Assembly: GCF_030068605.1 (NCBI RefSeq) | Contig: NZ_JASJOU010000022.1 | Location: 83,402-147,401, forward strand | From: Xanthocytophaga agilis | GTDB taxonomy: Bacteria; Bacteroidota; Bacteroidia; Cytophagales; 172606-1 | Direction of reading: 5' to 3' | Length of the DNA: 64,000 nucleotides | In this document: in pieces, positions 45,245-52,824 of the stretch | Position numbering within the stretch: the first letter of the stretch is position 1 | Layout of the letters: each line of letters starts with the position of its first letter | The notes under the pieces: model-generated | Told to the model about the DNA's origin: nothing | Seen by the model: only the letters and a program-made list of their open reading frames with translations | Databases searched by the model: none | Program-made: the position numbers and the translations under genes

Positions 45245-45321
45245 CCAGATACAATCACACTTAGCCTGTTAAAGAAAAAAACTCAGGCATATAGTTAACC
45301 AGGAAGTGTGATTGTATCTGG
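45245..45321. repeat. Long inverted repeat with nested hairpin
   Basis: CCAGATACAATCACACTT (45245-45262) is perfectly complementary to 45304-45321, an 18-bp stem. Its 41-base loop contains a second hairpin (CCTG/CAGG). On the minus strand the structure lies 50 bases beyond the stop of the DUF4136 gene, with an internal run of seven T, so it may act as its terminator. Confidence 0.7.
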
Positions 45322-45370
45322 GAGACTATTGTTTATGGAATAAGTATGTGGGAAGACCAAATAAATCTGA

Positions 45371-46027
45371 CTAATGAGCAGCAATAGTCCTTTCAGATTT
45401 ATTTGATCTATAATTGACTGGAATTGGGTACTTGCTAAATATAAGATGTACGGCCTGCTCTACCTGGCGTTGGAGCTGTGCCGGATTGTCAATGGCTCCA
45501 CCAATTGATCCGCGCCAAACCAGAAGCTTTGTGTGTCCATCAATCAGATCTATAATCAGTGTTCCTTCCGTATAGTTATAACTACGTCTGACCATGTAGG
45601 GATAGGGATACATACCCCATGGATAGAAGCGCCAGTACCAGCCTCCGTACATCATCGGATAGTATTCATTAACCGAGCTCCGTTTGCGCTCTGTATAGGT
45701 ATGATAGGAGACAATCATATCCGCAGCGCTATCAACTTCCTCCATTCCTCTGGCAATAAGCTCGGTTGCAATATGAGCATGAATGTTCCGGTCAATAAGG
45801 GAACTATGATACAAAGGATTTTCTCTACTCTTTGCCGGATAATCTGTATCAGTTGAGAGAATATCCTGTGAGAGAATGTCGGCAAAAGCGAAGGTATGGT
45901 ATTTATACAAATCGATACCAGGGTCTGAATCTGTCAAAACCTGAAAAGAGTTACAACTGCTCATACATACAATACTGCATATCCATACCATCAAGTACAG
46001 AAAAGGCATATAGGCTAATTTTTTCAT
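45371..46027 (-). CDS. DUF4136 lipoprotein
   Basis: 218 aa. Signal peptide of lipoprotein type with a lipobox around CMSSC (Cys near residue 25), so it should be acylated and anchored in an envelope membrane. The mature part fits DUF4136: FxVLTDSDPGIDLYKYHTFA, the central TELIARGMEEVDSAADMIVS and the aromatic-rich stretch before TEGTLIIDLIDGHTKLLVWRG. Function of the family unknown. It is divergent from the hsp20 gene across a spacer containing two operator-like palindromes. Confidence 0.88.
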   Translation of the reverse strand: MKKLAYMPFLYLMVWICSIVCMSSCNSFQVLTDSDPGIDLYKYHTFAFADILSQDILSTDTDYPAKSRENPLYHSSLIDRNIHAHIATELIARGMEEVDSAADMIVSYHTYTERKRSSVNEYYPMMYGGWYWRFYPWGMYPYPYMVRRSYNYTEGTLIIDLIDGHTKLLVWRGSIGGAIDNPAQLQRQVEQAVHLIFSKYPIPVNYRSNKSERTIAAH

Positions 46028-46129
46028 AAGATAATCTGATTTGGTAAGCTTAAAGAAAAAACAAGTGATATACCTGCAAGTCTAAAAAAATAAAAGGGCA
46101 GATTCGATGATATTATCTTCATAAGTTAC

Positions 46130-46228
46130 TGATAGTGATCATGCAATGTGTTGTAATACAGGGTGATAAACATCATCGGGTGTGGTGATTAAACAGATCG
46201 CAGCAAGGCAAAGCCTTTTCTACTTTTG
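46130..46228 (+). promoter_or_regulatory. Two CRP/FNR-like palindromes and promoter ahead of hsp20
   Basis: TGATAGTGATCA (46130-46141) and TGATAAACATCA (46164-46175) are both TGAT-N4-ATCA. A consensus -7 box TACTTTTG lies at 46221-46228. The nearer site is centred 51.5 bases from that box, 22 bases (two helical turns) further than in the class II promoters of the island, a class I-like distance. Confidence 0.55.
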
Positions 46229-46342
46229 TCTCAGTGAATGGTTGACGTGGCTCTATCACACAATTACATGCCATCAGAAATTAGATGCCATCAGATAGCA
46301 TTCACAGGATGTTTTCTATGTTTCATTTTAACATTTACTCCT

Positions 46343-46786
46343 ATGTCTCTTATCAAAAGCCGCAATGGCAATTCTCCAGCTCTTCGTTCTATGTTTACAG
46401 ATTTGTTGGATGTAGATCGTTTTTTTGAGAACACTCCTTTCTTTGGACAAACTTTTCGCCAGTTGCCTTCGGTGAATATTACCGAAAATGATCGATCCTT
46501 TGAGGTGGAAATGGCAGCTCCAGGTCTGCATAAAAATGATTTTAAAATCAATCTTGATAATGATCTTCTCACTATATCGGCAGAACATAAAGAAGAAAGC
46601 AAAGAAGAGAAGAAAAACTATACCCGGCAGGAATTCAGCTATCAGGCATTTGAACGTTCGTTTATGCTTCCCAAAAGTGTAAATGCCGAATCCATTCAGG
46701 CCGATTATACAAATGGTATTCTACATCTTGTAATTCCTAAAAAAGAAGAAGCCAAAAAGCTGCTCAAAGAAATCAAGATATCCTAA
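46343..46786 (+). CDS. Small heat shock protein (Hsp20/alpha-crystallin)
   Basis: 147 aa from the ATG at 46343; the frame stays open 35 codons upstream but that part has no Hsp20 character. Alpha-crystallin domain: SVNITENDRSFEVEMAAPGL, NDLLTISAEHKEE, then ADYTNGILHLVIPKKE with the characteristic GxLxxxxP-type end. These chaperones hold unfolding proteins in an ATP-independent way. A strong terminator follows at 46853. It fits the stress programme of the island. Confidence 0.95.
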   Translation: MSLIKSRNGNSPALRSMFTDLLDVDRFFENTPFFGQTFRQLPSVNITENDRSFEVEMAAPGLHKNDFKINLDNDLLTISAEHKEESKEEKKNYTRQEFSYQAFERSFMLPKSVNAESIQADYTNGILHLVIPKKEEAKKLLKEIKIS

Positions 46787-46852
46787 CAGGGACATTCAAT
46801 AAACGTACTTTATCAATAAACTGCCTTTGGAAAGCAATACCAGCTATGCCTG

Positions 46853-46892
46853 AAAAACGCAACCAGTAGTGCTGGCTGCGTTTTTGTTTTTT
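46853..46892 (+). terminator. hsp20 terminator
   Basis: AAAAACGCAaCCAG pairs with CTGGcTGCGTTTTT across a 5-base loop, followed by GTTTTTT. Confidence 0.88.
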
Positions 46893-47023
46893 CCACTGGT
46901 GTGTATTTTACTACTAGTGTATATTTTACTACTGGCGAAGAGTTATGTGCGAGATATAGTTTGAGAGCTATACAGCCAGATAGGAAGATAGCATTGCATG
47001 GTTACTCAGATTATACAAGTATT

Positions 47024-47902
47024 TCAATCAATGCCTGCCATATAGTTGAAAAAAGCATTGTTGTCCGAAAATCTATTTAGATGTATTGCCTTATCGGTAA
47101 GAGCTAACAGGGGTATATTGGCACGAAAGAACATCTGTTCAGTGTGCGGGCGTTCCAGTAGCCTTTCAAAAAATGTATGGCGGTGAGGAAGCATTACCAG
47201 CAGATCAGCTCCAGAGTTCCAGATTTCTTGTTCTATGCCTTTGATTATATCTTTTTCGTACAAAAAGGTATATCCATGCTTGATCTCATCCAATTGCTCT
47301 TCCCAGTACGCATTGGAATAGTGAGTAGCTTTATCCTTCTCTGATGAGGGAATATAAAGCATTTGAACCATGGCCTCATAAGCTTGAGCAATTTCTCTTA
47401 GAGGCAAGAGTGTCGTTGGATCGACAAATGGTTCAAAGTCGGAGGCAAACAGAATACGTCTGATAGAGTGGTAGGTATAACTCGCCGGTACTGTAATCAT
47501 AGGAAATGTCGCTTTTCTAAGTAGGGTAGTGGTGGTGCTACCCATAAAAAAATGGGTAATCGGACTGGCGCCCCTGATTCCCATGACTACCACATCTGCC
47601 TGTTGCCTATCTACAAGTGAAGGAAGCAAGGCTTCCACCGACCCTTCCATGGTTATACAGTTGATTTCTATAGAAAAGGATTCCAACAGCTTATTCCTTA
47701 TCTCTTCCAGTCGAATCATAAAGTGATTTTTGATGATCTGGACTACAGGTGGATTTGCTGGCACTGTGTTCATTGTTTGCAAACTCTCAAAAGCGTGAAA
47801 CAAGATAAGTCGACAATGCATCTTTTGTGCCAGACAAGCGGCATATTCAACAGCCTGATACGCATTTTCCGAATAGTCAGTAGCTACTAAGATCGTTTTC
47901 AT
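47024..47902 (-). CDS. Universal stress protein, two tandem UspA domains
   Basis: 292 aa, closely related to the Usp at 42494: first domain starting MKTILVATDYSENAYQAVEYA with a complete ATP motif GIRGASPITHFFMGST, second domain with DLLVMLPHRHTFFERLLE. The C-terminal 15-20 residues are a divergent extension. Its start is 58 bases from the palindrome TGATAAAGATCA on the minus strand. Monocistronic as far as can be seen. Confidence 0.93.
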   Translation of the reverse strand: MKTILVATDYSENAYQAVEYAACLAQKMHCRLILFHAFESLQTMNTVPANPPVVQIIKNHFMIRLEEIRNKLLESFSIEINCITMEGSVEALLPSLVDRQQADVVVMGIRGASPITHFFMGSTTTTLLRKATFPMITVPASYTYHSIRRILFASDFEPFVDPTTLLPLREIAQAYEAMVQMLYIPSSEKDKATHYSNAYWEEQLDEIKHGYTFLYEKDIIKGIEQEIWNSGADLLVMLPHRHTFFERLLERPHTEQMFFRANIPLLALTDKAIHLNRFSDNNAFFNYMAGID

Positions 47903-47928
47903 AAGAGTAATTTTCTGTATTCTTTCTG

Positions 47929-47971
47929 AGAAACTACTCTTTTGTCAGACTTTCTACTATGATAAAGATCA
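47929..47971 (-). promoter_or_regulatory. Operator and -7 box of the Usp gene at 47902
   Basis: ATGATAAAGATCAA (47959-47972) contains TGAT-N4-ATCA. On the minus strand TAGTTTCT (47936-47929) begins 29.5 bases from its centre, a weak match to TAnnTTTG, as expected for an activator-dependent promoter. Confidence 0.6.
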
Positions 47972-48092
47972 ATGTTCCCTATGAGATATTTATCCGTTTT
48001 GTATGGTTAGCTAAACTATATTTACCCATGTAAATTGTGGATAGCATTGTAGAATATACTATTTATAGTACTAGTTATACTCTACATCAAAT

Positions 48093-48128
48093 ATAGTACG
48101 TAATACCTCTATAGTACGTAATACCTCT
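48093..48128. repeat. Perfect 18-bp tandem duplication
   Basis: ATAGTACGTAATACCTCT occurs twice head to tail in the AT-rich spacer between the Usp gene and the regulator gene. The rest of that spacer (47973-48390) holds no gene. Confidence 0.95.
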
Positions 48129-48390
48129 TTGCTAGAAAATTTATCGAATGTGAAAAACAGTATGTATCATCCTATTAATTATTTTACAAAAGACTTGTTT
48201 TCTTTAAAATAATTAATAAGCTTTCATTGATTTCCACTGTTTGGATTAGCTACGGATATAACTTAACCAAATTAGATAAAATCAAACAGCAAGTTTTTAT
48301 TATTACCCGAATGCACTTTAAAATTATATAGCTGTAGAACAGGTCGTATAATCAGAAACTAATCACACTCTGGAATTTCATGTCCTACTC

Positions 48391-48427
48391 TGATCCAGAT
48401 CAAAGCCGGATACTATAAGTAGATTTG
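48391..48427 (+). promoter_or_regulatory. Operator-like palindrome and -7 box ahead of the REC-CRP gene
   Basis: TGATCCAGATCA (48391-48402) lies 23.5 bases (centre) before a consensus box TAGATTTG (48420-48427). This is six bases closer than in the putative target promoters, overlapping the -33 region, which would suit autorepression. The leader to the start codon at 48572 would be about 140 bases. Confidence 0.5.
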
Positions 48428-48571
48428 TGATCCATATACATTTTATTAAATCCATTTGCGTTAAACTCTATTTTCTTTGATTACCATTTCCGGCTAATCC
48501 ATTTCTGATCTTTTCTATTTGGGTTTTCTTATAGATATTCTATTTGTCTTCTGAGCTGTAAACTATCCTTT

Positions 48572-49654
48572 ATGCAAACCATTCTAATTATTGAAGACCG
48601 ACTTGAAATAAGGGAAAATGCAGCAGAAATTCTGCAATTATCTTCTTATCATGTTTTGCAGGCTGGTAATGGAAAAGAAGGAGTTGAACTGGCACGCAAA
48701 AGCAAGCCTGACCTGATTCTTTGTGATGTATTGATGCCTGAACTGGATGGATATGGTGTTTTACATTTATTGCAACGCGATCCGGAAACTGCTGCAATAC
48801 CCTTCGTTTTCCTTACAGGCAAAGCAGAGAAGAATGATTTGCAGAAAGCGATGGGACTAGGTGCAGATGGCTATCTGATCAAACCCTTTGACGATATCTC
48901 CCTGCTGGAACTGGTTGAGATACGGCTTCGGAAATCCGCCTTTTTAAAGCAAAAATTTGAAAACCGTGTTGAGGGAATAGAGCCTTTTTTAAAGACGCTT
49001 GACAGAGTTCACGAAATCAAAGAGTTTGTAACAGATGAAAAAAAGATCATCCATATTCGAAAAAAACACCTCATTTTTACTGAAGGAGATTATCCTACAG
49101 CAGCATATTTCCTCAGTAAAGGAAAAGTAAAAGCATTTAAGACCAATGCAGAAGGCAGAGAGTATATTACAGCGATTTATAAAGAAGGAGATTTTTTCGG
49201 GTATACCGAGATTATTGAGAACTGTCATTACACAGAGTCTACCTCTGCTCTTGAAGCAGTGGAAATGTATGCCATTCAACGCCAGGATTTTTATGCGTTG
49301 CTATATTCAAATAATGAGGTTTCCCATAAATTTATTCGAATTCTGGCAGGTGATATCCTCGAACGGGAGGAACGTTTATTGCAACTGGCCTATAATTCGG
49401 TACGCAAACGGGTAGCAGATGCCTTGCTCTTTATGGCAGAAAGAGTTCATGCCAGTGTAGATTGTCCTGATGAAGAAATCTCTACTAAACAGATGCACAT
49501 TTCCCGGGAAGATCTGGCTAATCTGGCCGGAGCATCAAAGGAGACTGTGATCCGTACACTATCTGATTTTAAGCAGGAACGATTGATTGATATTACAGCT
49601 AAAGGTGAGATCTGCTTTCTCCAACCCGATAAACTCAAAACACTCCGCAATTAA
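48572..49654 (+). CDS. Response regulator receiver fused to a CRP/FNR-type transcription factor
   Basis: 360 aa, three domains. Receiver (1-125): acidic pair Glu8-Asp9, phospho-acceptor Asp52 in LCDVLMPELDG, Thr82, Lys104 in LIKPF, all intact. Cyclic-nucleotide-binding-like domain (about 150-270). CRP helix-turn-helix (about 310-345): SREDLANLAGASKETVIRTL. The recognition helix KETVIR keeps the Glu and Arg that read the TGA half-site in CRP and FNR. The FNR iron-sulfur cysteine cluster is absent, so it should respond to phosphorylation by an unlinked histidine kinase. No kinase gene is in the window. It is the likely controller of the flanking stress genes. Confidence 0.93.
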   Translation: MQTILIIEDRLEIRENAAEILQLSSYHVLQAGNGKEGVELARKSKPDLILCDVLMPELDGYGVLHLLQRDPETAAIPFVFLTGKAEKNDLQKAMGLGADGYLIKPFDDISLLELVEIRLRKSAFLKQKFENRVEGIEPFLKTLDRVHEIKEFVTDEKKIIHIRKKHLIFTEGDYPTAAYFLSKGKVKAFKTNAEGREYITAIYKEGDFFGYTEIIENCHYTESTSALEAVEMYAIQRQDFYALLYSNNEVSHKFIRILAGDILEREERLLQLAYNSVRKRVADALLFMAERVHASVDCPDEEISTKQMHISREDLANLAGASKETVIRTLSDFKQERLIDITAKGEICFLQPDKLKTLRN

Positions 49655-49938
49655 GCTATCAGGTTTAAGAATAATGTATGATAGTACTGTTTAGATAAAT
49701 GATTGTAGAATAGTATGGATGCTGAATCGGTTCATTTCTGAACTCTTTCTAGTATTATATAAGTATTTTACAAGCAGTTATGTGACGGATGCAATTACTG
49801 TGTTTCTAGTGGTTGTCGATTTGTCAAAAAGGTTGTTTCAGTATGGAAATGGCCTACCCGATAGAAAAAGACATACTGCTGGCAGTAGGAGAAGATACAC
49901 TTTTCTTCTATCCAAATGAAAACTCTTTTAATACCAGT

Positions 49939-50331
49939 TCAAGTTTTTAATGCCAGTACAGGAAAAATATCAGCATCTATTTCTTTGGATGCATTTTCCC
50001 ATTTGCAAACTGCCAGTTTTTCTCCTGTAGCTTCTATTAAATCAATAACCTCCATAATGGGACCAGTAGAAGTAGAACCAGCAGAAAAATCCTGATGGTT
50101 AAAATACACCTTATTCTTTAATCTTATTTCCTTATTAGTATGTTTCAAAAAAGGAATAATTCTGATATGTCTGGAAAGAAACAGATCTCTTTGTAGATCG
50201 TTTTCAGGACTAAACCAAACACATTGATAGAAAGTCGGCTTATGTGTAATCTTCACAATGGTCATTTTTTCACCAGTAAAGATATTTTCTACACTATCCC
50301 CGACTTGAAGCTGTTGATCAGACAATTTCAT
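49939..50331 (-). CDS. Small protein with two YodC-like (DUF2158-like) halves
   Basis: 130 aa. Each half has the pattern of a short beta-barrel: QVGDSVENIFTGEKMTIVKI...CVWFSPENDLQRDLF, and LKNKVYFNHQDF...IMEVIDLI...AVCKWENASKEIDADIF. This recalls YodC/DUF2158 proteins (xxGDxVxLKSGGPxMTVxxI...CxWF). Function unknown. A possible relative lies at 62134. The call rests on pattern similarity only. Confidence 0.55.
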   Translation of the reverse strand: MKLSDQQLQVGDSVENIFTGEKMTIVKITHKPTFYQCVWFSPENDLQRDLFLSRHIRIIPFLKHTNKEIRLKNKVYFNHQDFSAGSTSTGPIMEVIDLIEATGEKLAVCKWENASKEIDADIFPVLALKT

Positions 50332-50425
50332 GGGTTATCCTATTTCTCAAACAAAGTTCTTCCAAACCTAAGGGTAGTTGTATAAAGGCAAAGACTAGTT
50401 TGTATTATTCCGATGATGCTGGTTG

Positions 50426-50620
50426 CTACATTTTCAGGAACTCTAACCCGTTATAAACCACAAAGGCCGGCCAGAAAATTGCCTTGAAAAATCCCACTAC
50501 ACCCATCCAGAATGTAGTAGCATGCTGGATGTAATATACTATTGCACCAATGAATCCTAACCCATAGACTGCATCGCTACGGGTTACAGTGATTCTTCTT
50601 TTATATGTCTGTGGCTCCAT
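50426..50620 (-). CDS. Small membrane protein, unknown function
   Basis: 64 aa. A short basic N-terminal part (YKRRITVTRSDAVYGLG) precedes two hydrophobic segments (about 20-35 and 39-58, with FWPAFVVYNGLEF near the end). I recall similar small conserved proteins in other bacteria, but no function is known. It lies between the YodC-like gene and the phosphoribosyltransferase remnant, divergent from the latter. Confidence 0.6.
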   Translation of the reverse strand: MEPQTYKRRITVTRSDAVYGLGFIGAIVYYIQHATTFWMGVVGFFKAIFWPAFVVYNGLEFLKM

Positions 50621-50747
50621 CTCTAAGAATAATTAAGATAAGAATAGATAATTAGGGCTTAGTTTATAGAGTCAAAGGAAGGTAAAAACTCACTTACTTT
50701 TGCTTTGGCACGCTCACCAGAACAGCTAATTGTACTCATACCGTATG

Positions 50748-50791
50748 ATGATTGAGGTCATTGTCTTTGGGTAGAGTAAAGTCCATCTTTC
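50748..50791 (+). promoter_or_regulatory. Operator and -7 box ahead of the phosphoribosyltransferase remnant
   Basis: ATGATTGAGGTCAT (50748-50761) is ATGA-N6-TCAT. CATCTTTC (50784-50791) begins 29.5 bases from its centre. Between here and the start at 50929 lies a 22-bp imperfect tandem duplication (from 50821, TGAAGTATGTTCA core). Confidence 0.55.
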
Positions 50792-50928
50792 TGCCTGATC
50801 TATCGAGTATGTACTCCATTTATCTACTGAAGTATGTTCACTTATCCATTGAAGTATGTTCATGCATACATTCATTCGACTTACCCAGGTATTTTACTCT
50901 TTATCACCATTTTAATCTTCTATCCTAT

Positions 50929-51588
50929 ATGAACTTTTTTTTAGATAGACAGGAAGCAGGCATGCAACTGGCAGAGAAGCTAAGTAAGTACCAAAATCAG
51001 GATTGTATTGTGCTGGCTGTTCCACGAGGTGGAGTCGTAGTTGCCTATGAGGTAGCGAAAAAGCTGCATTTCCCTATGGATGTGATTCTTGCCAAAAAGA
51101 TTTGACATCCCTTACACCCCGAATATGCTATAGGTGCTGTCAGCCTGAATGAGGCGATTGTACTTCCTCATGAGGGTGTTTCGGATACATACATTCAACA
51201 GTAAACACAGCAAATCAAAGCCCGGTTGGAAGAAATGCAGCAAAAGTACAGGGCTGGTAAACCCATGAGCGATGTTGCTGGAAAAACAGTCATTGTGGTA
51301 GATGATGGCGCAGCTACGGGTAATACACTACTGGAAACGGTTCAGCTATTGATGAAAGAAAAACCCGGACGTATTGTGATTGCTCTGCCGATTTCTTCCC
51401 GAAGTGCAATGGAGCAATTAGCTATACAGGCTGCTGAAGTAGTATGTTTGCTCACACCCCGGGAATTTCGGGGTGTAGGAGCCTTTTATGCTAGCTTCGA
51501 ACAAATAACCGATCAACAGGTGCTTGAATACCTACATCGTTTGGATTCAGAAAAGGCCCTGGGCAGCAAGTTGAAAGCAGCAAGTTGA
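50929..51588 (+). pseudogene. Phosphoribosyltransferase-domain protein with two in-frame stops
   Basis: One frame of about 220 codons from the ATG at 50929 (MNFFLDRQEAGMQLAEKLSK) with a TGA at 51103 where LAKKI is expected to continue with Gly (then HPLHPEYAIGAVSL), and a TAA at 51202 where YIQQ should be followed by an acidic residue (then TQQIKARLEEMQ). The PRPP-binding loop VIVVDDGAATGNT is intact. There is no frameshift up to the last codons, where a 14-bp duplication (51563-51590) alters the C terminus. Such genes accompany Usp and Hsp20 genes in other dormancy regulons. Confidence 0.88.
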
Positions 51589-51677
51589 AAACTGTTACTA
51601 CTCCCAGATTAACTGTACTACTTACAGATTATTTGTAGCATCGATTACGAGTAAAACAAGCACAATCAGTGCTTTGT

Positions 51678-51722
51678 ATGACTACTATCATCGCACCAGC
51701 CAGTCGTGAATTATTACCTTGG
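51678..51722 (+). promoter_or_regulatory. Operator and -7 box of the SDR gene at 51904
   Basis: ATGACTACTATCAT (51678-51691) is ATGA-N6-TCAT; TACCTTGG (51715-51722) begins 30.5 bases from its centre. The spacer up to the start codon also holds a perfect 15-bp tandem duplication, AATTCACAACGGATT (51791-51805 and 51806-51820). Confidence 0.55.
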
Positions 51723-51903
51723 TATTGTTCTAACAAAAGATATGTATTCATGGACTGTATCCATTGAAATATACAGAGGAAATACAAAGGAATTCACAAC
51801 GGATTAATTCACAACGGATTAATTTTTTATCCTCTGAAAGGTCTTTCATTTCGAAAAAAGAACGTACATACATTCTCTTCCTATACCTATATTCTTTTAG
51901 TCT

Positions 51904-52674
51904 ATGGATTCGTATTTTAAAAACAAAGTTGTGATTATCACTGGTGGCAGTTTCGGCATTGGTCAGGCAACGGCAATGGCCTTTGCCCGCCTTGGGGCAA
52001 CTATCACGATTGCCGATCTGCAGGAAAACTCTCAAACAATGGATGCCATCAAAGCTATGGGAGGACAGGTACTGTTTAGTCCCTGTGATGTGAGCCAAAG
52101 TAAAGATGTAAAGGCAATGGTCTATCAGACAATGGATAAATTTGGGAGGTTGGATTTTGCTTTTAATAATGCAGGTATTGAAGGAAAGACACAAACAATA
52201 GCGGATAGCTCAGAAGACGATAGCTCAGAAGAAAACTTTGATAAAACAACAGCCATCAATCTAAAGGGAATATGGCTTTGCATGAAATACCAGCTTCCCC
52301 ACATGATCAACGCAGGCAAGGGGGCTATTGTCAACTGCTCCTCAGTGGCAGGGAAAATCGGATTTCCAGGCGCGGCTGCCTATGTGGCTTCCAAACATGG
52401 TGTTTTGGGCCTTACCAAAACCGCAGCCCTGGAAAACGCTCAAAGAGGTATTCGTATCAATGCAGTCTGTCCGGGTGTAATTAAAACGCCAATGATAGAC
52501 CGCGTGACAGGGAAAAACAAAGAAGCAGAACATCAGTACGAAAGCCTGGAACCAATGAACCGGATGGGTCTACCTCAGGAGATAGCTCAAGCAGTTGTAT
52601 GGCTGTGTTCTGAAGAAGCTTCCTTTGTTACTGGTCATGCTATGGATGTAGATGGAGGCTGGCTAGCCGGCTGA
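51904..52674 (+). CDS. Short-chain dehydrogenase/reductase
   Basis: 256 aa classical SDR: TGGSFGIG cofactor motif, NNAGIEG, Ser in NCSSVAG, catalytic YVASK, and the C-terminal GHAMDVDGGW typical of glucose dehydrogenase or 3-oxoacyl-reductase-like members. An aspartate after the second strand (IADLQ) suggests NAD rather than NADP (inference). A 15-bp in-frame duplication (52203-52232) writes DSSEDDSSEE into a surface loop. It is unrelated in detail to the tandem SDR pair at 12.9-14.6 kb. Confidence 0.9.
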   Translation: MDSYFKNKVVIITGGSFGIGQATAMAFARLGATITIADLQENSQTMDAIKAMGGQVLFSPCDVSQSKDVKAMVYQTMDKFGRLDFAFNNAGIEGKTQTIADSSEDDSSEENFDKTTAINLKGIWLCMKYQLPHMINAGKGAIVNCSSVAGKIGFPGAAAYVASKHGVLGLTKTAALENAQRGIRINAVCPGVIKTPMIDRVTGKNKEAEHQYESLEPMNRMGLPQEIAQAVVWLCSEEASFVTGHAMDVDGGWLAG

Positions 52675-52824
52675 ACGCTGATCCGGACTGAGTACTCCTC
52701 CAGGCTAATACTCTCTCCAACTATGGATTCTTTTCTTGCCGAATAGTTAGGCAATACTATTTTTTTCAAAAGCAGAACAATCTTAAAAAATAGCAACCTT
52801 TTATTCATTGTAACTACTATTGAT

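Larger units (their letters stand above)
44801..45370. other. Spacer with tandem duplications, a terminator and a cruciform
   Basis: CTGATCACTTATACAAA occurs twice in tandem (44814-44831, 44832-44849), followed by a smaller ATAAGAAACTA duplication near 44950. The terminator at 45010 and the inverted repeat at 45245 are listed separately. A 66-codon frame (45019-45219) is not convincing. Confidence 0.6.

Noticed and set aside
49719..49919. 66-codon frame after the regulator gene
   Set aside because: No recognisable features; spacer-like composition.
38672..51588. Idea that TAA/TGA codons are reassigned to amino acids
   Set aside because: Intact genes in the window end with TAA and TGA at the expected positions; the internal stops occur only in a few island genes, so pseudogenisation fits better.
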